A DNA stretch of 64,000 bases from Aminobacter aminovorans. Its GTDB lineage: Bacteria; Pseudomonadota; Alphaproteobacteria; Rhizobiales; Rhizobiaceae. Position numbers and translations under genes: made by a program. Shown here in pieces: positions 1-8,800 of the stretch. Location of the stretch: the NCBI RefSeq assembly GCF_900445235.1, contig NZ_UFSM01000001.1, positions 3,859,501 through 3,923,500 on the forward strand, in the 5' to 3' direction. Every line of letters starts with the position of its first letter. The first letter of the stretch is position 1. The notes under the pieces were generated by a model. The model made no database searches and was not told where the DNA came from. It saw nothing but the letters and a program-made list of their open reading frames with translations.

Positions 1-1
1 G

Positions 2-1426
2 ATGAAGGTCGCAGGTGTCGGCCAGAAGGAATTCACCCAGCACTTTCCCGCCTCCGGCTGGGTCGAGCACGACCCGGAAGAGATCTGGGACAGCGTGGTT
101 TCGACCTGCAAGACGGCACTGAAGAAGGCAGGCAAGGACGCCGCCGACATTTCGGCGATCGGCATCACCAACCAGCGCGAAACGGTCGTCATCTGGGACA
201 GGGCGACAGGCAAGCCGATCCACAACGCTATCGTCTGGCAGGACCGGCGCACAGCATCCCTCTGCGCCAAGCTGAAGAAGCAAGGGCTGGAGCCGAAATT
301 CACCCGCAAGACCGGGCTTTTGCTCGATCCCTATTTTTCCGGCACCAAGATCGCCTGGCTGCTCGACAAGGTGAAGGGCGCGCGCAAGCGGGCCGAGCGC
401 GGCGAGCTGCTCGCCGGCACCATCGATTCCTTCCTGATCTGGCGCCTGACCGGCGGCAAGGTGCATGCGACCGACGCCACCAACGCCTCGCGCACTTTGG
501 TCTACAACATCGAGAAGAACGCCTGGGATGCCGAGTTGCTCGACATTCTGAAAATCCCTGCCGCCATGCTTCCCGAGGTGAAGGATTGCGCCGCCGATTT
601 TGGCGTGACCGACAAATCGCTGTTCGGCGCGACAATCCCGATCCTCGGTGTTGCCGGCGACCAGCAGGCGGCGACCATCGGCCAGGCCTGTTTCGAACCA
701 GGCATGATGAAATCCACCTATGGCACCGGCTGCTTTGCCATCCTCAACACCGGCAGCGACATGGTGCGTTCGAAGAACCGGCTGTTGACCACCATTGCCT
801 ATCGGCTCGACGGCAAGACCACCTATGCGCTGGAAGGCTCGATCTTCGTTGCCGGTGCTGCCGTGCAGTGGCTGCGCGACGGCATCAAGGTGATCGGCAA
901 GGCCGAGCAGAGCGGCAAGCTGGCGGCTGACGCCGACGACACCCAGGACGTCTATCTCGTGCCGGCCTTTGTCGGGCTCGGCGCGCCGCATTGGGATGCC
1001 GAGGCGCGTGGCGCCATCTACGGCCTCACCCGCAACACAGGGCCAGCCGAATTTGCCCGCGCAGCGCTCGAATCCGTCGCCTATCAGACCCGCGACCTGC
1101 TCGACGCGATGAAGAAGGACTGGAAGGGCGGCAACGGCAAGACCGTGCTGCGCGTCGACGGCGGCATGGTCGCCTCCGACTGGACCATGCAGCGCCTGGC
1201 CGACATTCTCGACGCACCGGTCGACCGGCCGACAGTGCTCGAAACCACGGCACTGGGTGCCGCCTGGCTCGCCGGCTCGCGCGCCGGCGTCTGGCCGAAA
1301 GCCAAGGCATTTTCCAAGGCCTGGGCGCTCGACCGCCAGTTCAAGCCGGCGATGGAACCGGCCCTGCGCAACGCCAAGCTGAAGGGCTGGCACGACGCCG
1401 TGCGCCGGACGCTGACACCGAAATAG
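2..1426 (+). CDS. glpK: Glycerol kinase, 5' end outside the window
   Basis: ATP-dependent glycerol kinase of the FGGY family, making sn-glycerol 3-phosphate in the cytoplasm. The frame is open to the left edge, and the first visible methionine ([11 protein letters not shown]) corresponds to about residue 23 of a complete enzyme, so roughly 20 residues are missing. The visible 474 residues cover the rest of the family's usual length of about 500. Family features seen are the glycerol-site region ITNQRET (about residue 56), the GDQQAA and STYGTGCF segments (about 220-242), and the ADP-site region [13 protein letters not shown] (about 386). No glpF or glpD is visible. The next gene on the right is unrelated. 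Confidence 0.97.
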   Translation: MKVAGVGQKEFTQHFPASGWVEHDPEEIWDSVVSTCKTALKKAGKDAADISAIGITNQRETVVIWDRATGKPIHNAIVWQDRRTASLCAKLKKQGLEPKFTRKTGLLLDPYFSGTKIAWLLDKVKGARKRAERGELLAGTIDSFLIWRLTGGKVHATDATNASRTLVYNIEKNAWDAELLDILKIPAAMLPEVKDCAADFGVTDKSLFGATIPILGVAGDQQAATIGQACFEPGMMKSTYGTGCFAILNTGSDMVRSKNRLLTTIAYRLDGKTTYALEGSIFVAGAAVQWLRDGIKVIGKAEQSGKLAADADDTQDVYLVPAFVGLGAPHWDAEARGAIYGLTRNTGPAEFARAALESVAYQTRDLLDAMKKDWKGGNGKTVLRVDGGMVASDWTMQRLADILDAPVDRPTVLETTALGAAWLAGSRAGVWPKAKAFSKAWALDRQFKPAMEPALRNAKLKGWHDAVRRTLTPK

Positions 1427-1493
1427 CCCGGTTCAGTGCGACGATAGCTGGTCGTTTGTCGGCGCGAAGAAGAAGAACGTTCGGCGTGGAATA

Positions 1494-1784
1494 ATGAACA
1501 TAGCAGCAAGACTTGCAAAAGAGACACAGGACTGCTTGGACCGCATTACATCCTTTCCGTGGGATGTTCATGCTGCGGCAATTCGACGGCGGGCTCCCTT
1601 CCCCGTCGGCGATACATTCGGCTTCTCGGAAGATGGTGTCTACTTCGACGTCGGGGATAGCGCCGAATGGCTAAACGAGCCAGACGGAGACATTCTTCTC
1701 AAGGCTTTTGTAGTCGCATTTCCGGACCCGTCTGCCGATGACGGAATTAGGGAAGAGCGGTCAGTGATCCTCAAACGCCGGTAG
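1494..1784 (+). CDS. Small protein of unknown function (96 aa)
   Basis: An acidic, soluble 96-residue product with no signal peptide, membrane segment or family that I recognise. The start is an ATG 67 bp after glpK, with only a weak GGA upstream. Codon choice is less GC-rich at third positions than in glpK or the genes to the right (for example aca, ata, gca, ctt, tta-free but many t/a endings), which may mean recent acquisition or weak selection. The opposite strand has only short frames here. It may be a genuine orphan gene or a chance frame. Confidence 0.5.
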   Translation: MNIAARLAKETQDCLDRITSFPWDVHAAAIRRRAPFPVGDTFGFSEDGVYFDVGDSAEWLNEPDGDILLKAFVVAFPDPSADDGIREERSVILKRR

Positions 1785-1824
1785 CTTGATCTCCAACTGC
1801 CGCAATGAAGGCTTCGCTTTTGCA

Positions 1825-1898
1825 GCGGAGCTTCTATCTTTTTGTTTTGCGCAATTCCGGACGGAACACCGCTGCACACTTTTCCTGGAATTGCGCTA
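1825..1898. repeat. Dispersed rhizobial intergenic repeat, copy 1
   Basis: The segment closely matches 50023-50092, 48 kb away, along about 67 bp. It contains a perfect 10-bp inverted repeat, GCGCAATTCC (1849-1858) and GGAATTGCGC (1887-1896), able to form a long stem-loop. The end of the element supplies the TAG stop codon of the minus-strand gene that follows (1896-1898). Confidence 0.75.
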
Positions 1899-2975
1899 GC
1901 GGCCGAAGCGCGAAAGCAGAGCTTGTGTTTCCGCGGCAAGGGCGCGCGTCAGGTCGGCCGCCGGCATGTCGCGGCCCAGCCGCGCCGCCTGCCCCGACCA
2001 CAATGACATGAAGTCACCCGATCCTTTCGGTTCCGACGCCGCACGCAGCGGCGCCAAAGCCCCGCCTGCCAGCGGGAATGCCGGCGCGTCCTCAGACAGC
2101 GGGCCGACCTCGCGCATGATGCGGTTGACGATGCCGCGCGCCGGCCGGCCGGTGAACAGATTGGTCAGCGCGGTATGGTCGTCCTTGGCCGAACGCAATG
2201 CCGCCTTGTGCGGTGCTGCCACCTTGGCCTCGGGGCAGAACAGATAGGCGGTGCCGACCTGCACCGCCGACGCGCCGAGGGCAAAGGCAGCGACGATGCC
2301 GCGCGCATCGGCAATGCCGCCCGTGGCGATGACAGGCAGCTTGACCGCGTCGACCACCTGCGGCACCAGGGCGAAAGTGCCGGGCTGGTTGGCGATATTA
2401 TCGGTCAGGAAGATGCCGCGATGGCCGCCGGCCTCGGCACCTTGCGCGATGATCGCATCGCAGCCCCTCGCCTCAAGCCACACCGCCTCGTCGGCCGTCG
2501 TTGCCGACGACAGCACCTTGGCGCCCGTCGCCTTGACGCGATCGAGCAAGGCGGCATCCGGCAGGCCGAAATGGAAACTCACCACCTCCGGCCGGAACTC
2601 CTCGACGATGTCGCAGAAGGTGTCGTCGAAAGGCGCGCGCGCCGAGCGCGGCATCGGCGCCTTGGGGTCGAGGCCGAGCTCGAGATAATACGGCTCGAGC
2701 CGCTGTTTCCAAGCCGCCTCGCGGGCCAGGTCCTCTTGCGGCGGCGTGTGGCAGAAGAAATTGACGTTGATCGGCCTTGCTGTGCGCTGCCTGATGATGC
2801 CGAGTTCCGTCCGCGCCTTGTCAGGCGTCATCAACGCGCAGGGCAGCGCGCCGAGGCCACCTGCCTCGGAGACCGCGATCACCATTTCGGAATCGACGGG
2901 ACCGGCCATCGGCGCCTGCAAGATCGGAAGCTCGAGGCCCAGAAGATCAAGAATTCGATGATCGGGCCACATCAT
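1896..2975 (-). CDS. Nitronate monooxygenase-family FMN oxidoreductase
   Basis: A 359-residue TIM-barrel flavoprotein of the nitronate monooxygenase/2-nitropropane dioxygenase family (NAD(P)H-dependent members also exist). The N-terminal segment LELPILQAPMAG and the GGLGALPCA turn form the usual FMN pocket. AQGAEAGGHRG (about residue 177) carries the conserved His region of class I enzymes, and IATGGIADARG (about 220) is the phosphate-binding loop. The length is typical. It starts 23 bp after the stop of ccmC and may be cotranscribed with it, although there is no functional link. The physiological substrate cannot be read from sequence. The stop codon lies in a dispersed repeat. Confidence 0.9.
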   Translation of the reverse strand: MMWPDHRILDLLGLELPILQAPMAGPVDSEMVIAVSEAGGLGALPCALMTPDKARTELGIIRQRTARPINVNFFCHTPPQEDLAREAAWKQRLEPYYLELGLDPKAPMPRSARAPFDDTFCDIVEEFRPEVVSFHFGLPDAALLDRVKATGAKVLSSATTADEAVWLEARGCDAIIAQGAEAGGHRGIFLTDNIANQPGTFALVPQVVDAVKLPVIATGGIADARGIVAAFALGASAVQVGTAYLFCPEAKVAAPHKAALRSAKDDHTALTNLFTGRPARGIVNRIMREVGPLSEDAPAFPLAGGALAPLRAASEPKGSGDFMSLWSGQAARLGRDMPAADLTRALAAETQALLSRFGR

Positions 2976-2998
2976 GTCTTCCTTCCTTCAAGGAGCCG

Positions 2999-3763
2999 TC
3001 AGGCCTGCTGGCGCTCGGCCCTCCGGGCAGCAATCTGGCGCATGGCGACGACGCGGCGGCGCCAGATCTCGGTGCGCATCGCCATTAGATGCAGAGTGAA
3101 GAACAGAAGGGTAAAGCCAAACGCCATGGTCATGAGGGGCCAGAGCATGCTCGGATCGATGGTCGGACCGTCCATCCGGAACACCGATGCCGGCTGATGC
3201 AACGTGTTCCACCATTCGACCGAGAACTTGATGATCGGGATGTTGATGAAGCCGACCAGCGTGATGACGGCGGCGGCGCGCGCCGAACGCGCGGGATCGT
3301 CGAGTGCGCGGGTGAGTGCGATGATGCCGAGATACATCAGGAAAAGCACGAATACCGAGGTCAGCCGGGCATCCCAGACCCACCAGGTGCCCCACATCGG
3401 CTTGCCCCAGATCGAGCCGGTAAGCAGCGCCAGTGCGGTGAAGACAGCGCCGACCGGTGCCGCCGACTTCAGGGCGACGTCGGCGAGCGGATGACGCCAG
3501 ACCAGCGTTCCCAGGGCCGAAACGGCCATGACCGAGTAGCACATCATGGCGAGCCAGGCGAAAGGCACGTGGATATACATGATGCGGACGGTGATGCCCT
3601 GCTGGAAATCCGCCGGTGCGGCAAAGGCCAGATAAAGCCCGATCGCCAGCACCAACACTGAGGCGCCGCCAAGCCAGGGCACGATCTTGTCGACCAGCGA
3701 GATGAAGCGGGTCGGATTGGCCAGGTCGCTGAAACGCCAAGCCTGCGAGGTCGTCTGTGTCAT
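2999..3763 (-). CDS. ccmC: Heme ABC transporter permease CcmC
   Basis: Inner-membrane heme-handling protein of cytochrome c maturation system I, which passes heme to CcmE. The product has 254 residues with about six membrane helices. The diagnostic tryptophan-rich periplasmic motif WGTWWVWD is at about residue 122, and a conserved His lies in the YIHVPFAW segment before it. The start is the ATG at 3763 (MTQTTSQAW). A longer frame to 3838 would begin inside a transcription-terminator-like hairpin and is less likely. The gene is oddly isolated: no ccmA, ccmB, ccmD or ccmG lies beside it, although rhizobia usually group them. Confidence 0.93.
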   Translation of the reverse strand: MTQTTSQAWRFSDLANPTRFISLVDKIVPWLGGASVLVLAIGLYLAFAAPADFQQGITVRIMYIHVPFAWLAMMCYSVMAVSALGTLVWRHPLADVALKSAAPVGAVFTALALLTGSIWGKPMWGTWWVWDARLTSVFVLFLMYLGIIALTRALDDPARSARAAAVITLVGFINIPIIKFSVEWWNTLHQPASVFRMDGPTIDPSMLWPLMTMAFGFTLLFFTLHLMAMRTEIWRRRVVAMRQIAARRAERQQA

Positions 3764-3826
3764 GGACGCTAAATAGCCTTGGGCGCTCGTCTTCGCAATC
3801 GGTTCCAGCGTCGCGGCCAAACGCAA

Positions 3827-3848
3827 ACGGGGCGCCAAGGCGCCCCGT
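3827..3848 (-). terminator. Hairpin after ndvA
   Basis: Perfect 10-bp inverted repeat ACGGGGCGCC/GGCGCCCCGT with a 2-nt loop, 24 nt downstream of the ndvA stop in the direction of transcription. It is followed by a short T-rich stretch (TTTGCGTTTGG). It likely separates ndvA transcription from ccmC. Confidence 0.65.
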
Positions 3849-3871
3849 CCGGATCCGGTTTCAGGTAAAGA

Positions 3872-5638
3872 CTAGGCCGCAGCCTCGACATGGGTGACGC
3901 GACGGACTTCCTCGTCATTGAGCAGGCCGCCAGCGCGCAGCAGTGCTGCAAAGCGGCCGTTGCGGGTCGACAGCTCGTTGAAGCCGCCCATCTCGACGAC
4001 ATGGCCGCGATCCATGAACACCACAAGGTCGGCGTCTCGAACCGTGCTCAGCCGGTGCGCGATGATGAAGGTCGTACGACCGTCGCGCAGCATGTCGATG
4101 GCGTCCTTGACCCGGTTCTCGGTCTCGACGTCGAGCGCGCTCGTCGCCTCGTCGAGCACCAGGATCGGCGCGCTCTTGAGGATGGCGCGGGCAATGGCGA
4201 TACGCTGGCGCTCGCCGCCGGACAGCTGGCCGCCACGCTCGCCGACATTGGTGTCGTAGCCTTCGCTCTTGGACAGGATGAAGTCCTGCGCGGCAGCCGC
4301 GGTCGCGGCAGCATGCACTTCCTCGTAGCTCGCGCTGGCGCGGCCGACGCGGATGTTGTCCTCGATCGAGCGGTTGAGCAGTCCGGCGTCCTGGAAGACG
4401 GTGGCGATCGAATGGCGCAGCGACTTCTTGGTGACCGTGCGGGTGTCGATACCGTCGATCAGGATGCGGCCATTCTGCGGCGTATGCACACGCTGCAAGA
4501 GGTTGATCAGCGTCGTCTTGCCGGCACCGGTCGGGCCGACGATGGCGATGGTCTGGCCGGCGTGCACCTCGAAGGAGACGTCGGTGACGCCCTGCCCCGA
4601 ATTGGGGAACTCGAAGCTGACATTTTCGAACCGCACATGGCCGGTGACGTTTTCGAGCTCGCGCAGGCCTTCCGGCTCGCGGTTCTCGCCGGCCGCGTCC
4701 TCGAGGCGATAGAACTCCTCGAGTTTCGAACGGGCGTCGAAGATCTGGTTGGCGAAGTTCGAAACCTGGTCGAGGCGGCTGATCAGCAGGGCGGCGAAAC
4801 CGGTGAAGGCAACGATGTCACCGATGCGCAGCTGGCCCTTGCTGACCAGATAGGCGCCGATCAAGAGCACCACCATCATCGAGATCGTCGAAGCCAGGCG
4901 GTGCATGGCCGATGCCAGCGCCCACCAGTCGAGCACCGGGTTCTGCGTGGTGATCAACGCCTTCACATAGGTACGAAGCGATTCCGTCTCCTGGCCGACA
5001 CGGTTGTAGCTCTGCAGCACGGCGACGTTGCTGACCGAGTCCGAGACGTGGGAGAAAACCTTGTGATAGTGGCGCTCGACGGAGGCTTGGCCTTCCTTGG
5101 TCTTGCGCATGACGAGCCGGCCGATGGCGAGATAGAGGGCGCCAAGCACGATCAGCACCAGCGACATGCGCGCATCGAGCGAAAATGCCGTCGGGATCAG
5201 CAGCAGCAGGGCCACCGCCGTCGACAGATGGGTGCGCATGAATTCGAGCCACAGGCTGAACAGCGCTTCGACCGCGCGCAGCAAGGTGTGCAGCGAATGC
5301 GACGTACCGCGCTGCTGGTGCCAGGAAAGCGGCATGGTGATGACGCGTTCGAACGACTGGCACAGCACCTCGCCGCGGCGCGCATGCGCCAGGCGGTCGG
5401 CACCGCGTGCAACCAGAACGAAGGCGACGATGTTGAACGCGCCGAAGCTCGCCCACAGCGCCATTGTCGGAACGACTTCCGTCTTTCCAGCGATGGCATC
5501 GATGATACGCCCGAAAAGAATCGGTTCAGCAATGGTCACGATTGCCAACACGACGTTGGCTGCGCAAATCAGCCCGACCTTCTTGCCGTCGGCGGCAAGA
5601 TAGCGGAGGGCTCTCCAATAAACTTCAAGCAACGACAC
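3872..5638 (-). CDS. ndvA: Cyclic beta-1,2-glucan exporter (ABC permease-ATPase fusion)
   Basis: A 588-residue half-transporter that moves cyclic beta-1,2-glucan from cytoplasm to periplasm. It is an orthologue of Rhizobium NdvA and Agrobacterium ChvA, matching them along the whole length. The N-terminal half has about six membrane helices (residues 20-310). The C-terminal half has Walker A GPTGAGKT (about 367), signature LSGGERQR (about 471), Walker B LVLDEATSALD (about 496) and the H-loop AHRLS. The start is a GTG with AAGGGG 7 nt upstream. It lies 243 bp downstream of ndvB on the same strand. A hairpin at the end of ndvB suggests partly independent transcription. Confidence 0.96.
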   Translation of the reverse strand: MSLLEVYWRALRYLAADGKKVGLICAANVVLAIVTIAEPILFGRIIDAIAGKTEVVPTMALWASFGAFNIVAFVLVARGADRLAHARRGEVLCQSFERVITMPLSWHQQRGTSHSLHTLLRAVEALFSLWLEFMRTHLSTAVALLLLIPTAFSLDARMSLVLIVLGALYLAIGRLVMRKTKEGQASVERHYHKVFSHVSDSVSNVAVLQSYNRVGQETESLRTYVKALITTQNPVLDWWALASAMHRLASTISMMVVLLIGAYLVSKGQLRIGDIVAFTGFAALLISRLDQVSNFANQIFDARSKLEEFYRLEDAAGENREPEGLRELENVTGHVRFENVSFEFPNSGQGVTDVSFEVHAGQTIAIVGPTGAGKTTLINLLQRVHTPQNGRILIDGIDTRTVTKKSLRHSIATVFQDAGLLNRSIEDNIRVGRASASYEEVHAAATAAAAQDFILSKSEGYDTNVGERGGQLSGGERQRIAIARAILKSAPILVLDEATSALDVETENRVKDAIDMLRDGRTTFIIAHRLSTVRDADLVVFMDRGHVVEMGGFNELSTRNGRFAALLRAGGLLNDEEVRRVTHVEAAA

Positions 5639-5872
5639 TTTGGTACCCCTTGAGTCCCGTTCGTCCCTTTATTGTGCACTGCACCATGGCCGACAAATAG
5701 CGGTCATAGGTCCGCAAGACAATGCGCAGATAGCCGCTCCGTTCAAAAAAATCGAACAACACATGGCTACGACCGGTAATTTGCTGTGATCCGATAAGGA
5801 ATTGAGAATTAACGAAAAAAGGCATCGTTGCGGCAAAATGATGACAAAGCCCGCCGCATAATTGACGCAGCG

Positions 5873-5895
5873 GCATCCCGGCTAGGCCGGGATGC
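5873..5895 (-). terminator. Hairpin enclosing the ndvB stop codon
   Basis: Perfect 10-bp arms GCATCCCGGC (5873-5882) and GCCGGGATGC (5886-5895) with a 3-nt loop. On the minus strand the ndvB stop codon lies at the loop. No T-run follows, so it could be an attenuator, an mRNA 3'-end stabiliser or a Rho-assisted terminator. Confidence 0.5.
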
Positions 5896-8800
5896 GGATC
5901 ACAACGTCGACTTCGCCGCTGTCGCGCATGGCAAAAGATGCGTCCTTGCCCTTCACGCCATCGACCTCTGCTTTCGCAGCTTTAGCGGCTTTGTCCCTCA
6001 CCACACGCAACCTGTAGACGGCACCACCCAAACGGAGCGTCGCCGAATAACCTTCCCAATGCTTGGGAATGGCCGGTGCGACGACCAGCCTGTTGCCGCG
6101 CTGGCTGATGCCGAGAATGCTCTCGACCGCTGCGCGATAGAGCCAGCCCGCCGAACCGGTGTACCAGGTCCAGCCGCCTCGGCCTGCCTTGGAGGCGTCG
6201 GCATAGACGTCGGCTGCAACCACATAGGGTTCGACCCTGTAGGTCTCGGCAGCAGCCTCGTCGAGCGCATGGTTGACCGGGTTGAGCATCGAGAAGCAGC
6301 GATAGGCCTCGTCGACCTGCCCCATTTCCGCCAAGGCAATGACAAACCAGGTCGCGGCATGCGTGTACTGGCCGCCATTTTCGCGCACGCCAGGCGGATA
6401 GGACTTGATGTAACCCGGCTCCTTGTCGGTTTCGGAAAAGGGCGGGGTGAACAGCTTGATCAGCTTCAACTCGTCGTCGACCAGCATTTTTGTCGCCTGC
6501 GCCATCGCCGTGCGCGAACGTGCCGGATCGCCCTCGCCCGAAATGACGCTCCACGACTGCGCGATCGAGTCGATCTTGCATTCGTCGGAGTTGCGCGAGC
6601 CTAGCGGCGTGCCGTCGTCGAAGCTGCCGCGGCGATACCATTCGCCATCCCAGGCCGCATTCTCCAGGGCGCGCTTCAATGCCGTGGCATGCTTTTCCCA
6701 GGCGTTGGCGCGTTTTGAATCGCCCTCGGCCTTGGCCAGCGGGGCGAACTCGCCCAGCGTCCGCAGCAGGAACCAGCCAAGCCAGACGCTGTCGCCCCTG
6801 CCTTCTTCGCCGACGCGGTTCATGCCGTCGTTCCAGTCGCCGCCGAGGATCAGCGGCAGGCCGTTCTTGGCGGTCCGCTTGATGGCAAGGTCGAGCGCGC
6901 GCGCGCAGTGCTCGTAGAGCGAGGCCTTCTTCTTGGATTGCTCCGGCGTGAAGAACGCGTCGTGCTCGCCCGGGTTCAACTGCTGCCCTTCGATGAAGGG
7001 CAGTTGCTCGTTGAGGATCGCCGCGTCGCCTGTCACCGTGACGTAGCGCGCCGTGGCACTCGCCAGCCAGACGACGTCGTCGGAGATCATGGTGCGCACG
7101 CCGGCACCTGTGCGCGGCAGCCACCAATGCTGGACGTCGCCCTCGGCAAACTGCCGGCCGGCAGCATTCAGGATCTGCCCACGGGCAAGGCTTGCGTCGT
7201 GCATCAGGAGCGCCAGCGTGTCCTGCAGCTGGTCGCGGAAGCCGAAGGCGCCGCTGGCCTGGTAGAAGGCCGAGCGCGCACGGATGCGGCAGGCAAGGCT
7301 CTGGTAAGGCAGCCAGTTGTTGACCATGGCGTCGAGCGCCTTGTCGGGCGTCTCGACCTCGATGGTGCCGAGGAACGAACGCCAGTTGCGCTCATTTTCC
7401 GCCAGCCTCTTGTCGAAATCGACCTTGAGGTGACGGGTCACCAGCGCGCTCGCTTCCTCGTCCGAGCCGGCATCGCCGAGCAGCCAGAGCAGGGAAATCG
7501 AGCCGCCTGCGGGCACCTCGACATCCCTTGAAATCGCCGCGCACGGATCGACACCCGCCTCGACACGGCCGGTCAGTTCGGCACCCAGCGTCACGGCGCG
7601 CGGCGCCTCGACGGTGCCGCCCATGCCGATGAACTCGTTGCGGTCCGAGGTGACCGCATTGGCCTTGCCGTCAATCGCCATGAAGGCAACGCGCTCGCCA
7701 AAGTCGAGGCCGTAGCTGTTGCGGGCGAAAAGCGCGCCGGTCGCCTCGTCGAGCGAAGGCACGATGTTGGGGGCCGTCCTGGCCCGGCTGTTGCCCAGCA
7801 CCCACTCGGCGTAAGCGTAGACCCTGAGCTTGGCCGGCACCGCGCCCGAATTCTCGATCTTCAGCCGCGAAATGCGAACCGGATCGTTCGGATCGACGAG
7901 ATGCGTCAGTTCGGTGGCCAGCGTGCCGCGCTTCGAGCGGAAGGTCGAGAAACCCTGGCCGTGGCGGGCTTCGTAGCTTGCGCCCGCGTCACGCGCCACA
8001 GCTGCAATCGGCGAATAGGTCCTGCCGCTGGCGCGATCGAAGATGTAGATCGCCTCGCCCGGACGGTTGGTGACGGGATCGTTCGACCATGGCGTCAGCT
8101 GGTAGTCGCGGCTGTTGCGGCTCCAGGTGAAGGCAGCGCCTTCGGCCGAAGCGTGGAAGCCGAAACCGGCATTGGCGATGACGTTGATCCAGGGCTGCGG
8201 CGTCGAACGTGCGCCATTGAGGCGCACGACATAGTCGCGGCCATTGGCGTCGAAGCCGCCGAAGCCGTTCCAGTAGGTCAGGCCGTCGCCGCCGCTCTTG
8301 CGGGCGCTGCGCGAGGGCGACGTCTGCAGCGCGGAGGTTTCGGGCCGGTCGGTCGCCTGGGCGGCTGCAAGGGCATCGCGGGCGGCAAGCGCTGCGGCCT
8401 CGGCACGCTCGATCTGGTCGAAGATCGTGCCGTTGCGGGTGTGCAGGCAGACACGCGCGACAGCCAGAAGCGTGCGATATGAGCTTTCGTCCATCAGGTC
8501 GCGGCGGACGGCGAAGATATGCTGGCGCGGTCCGAGTTCCTTGCCGCGCAGGCGGCTGTTCTCGCACAGATGCTCGATCGCCTGCTGCAGGTCCTGGACA
8601 TAGGACGACGCCTGCTCATTGACGATGACGAGATCGGCAACGAGACCACGCGCCCGCATATATTCCTGGAACCGCAGCGCCTGGGCGACGATCTCGATAT
8701 CGGCGACGTCGCCGATCCTGATCGCCAGGATCGGGAAATCGCCCGAGATCGCCATCGGCCACAGCGCCGACTGCCGGCCGAGGCCGGAGGCGATGGCATC

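Noticed and set aside
3764..3838. Longer N terminus for ccmC
   Set aside because: The upstream start lies in the loop of the hairpin after ndvA, and the extra residues are not typical of CcmC.
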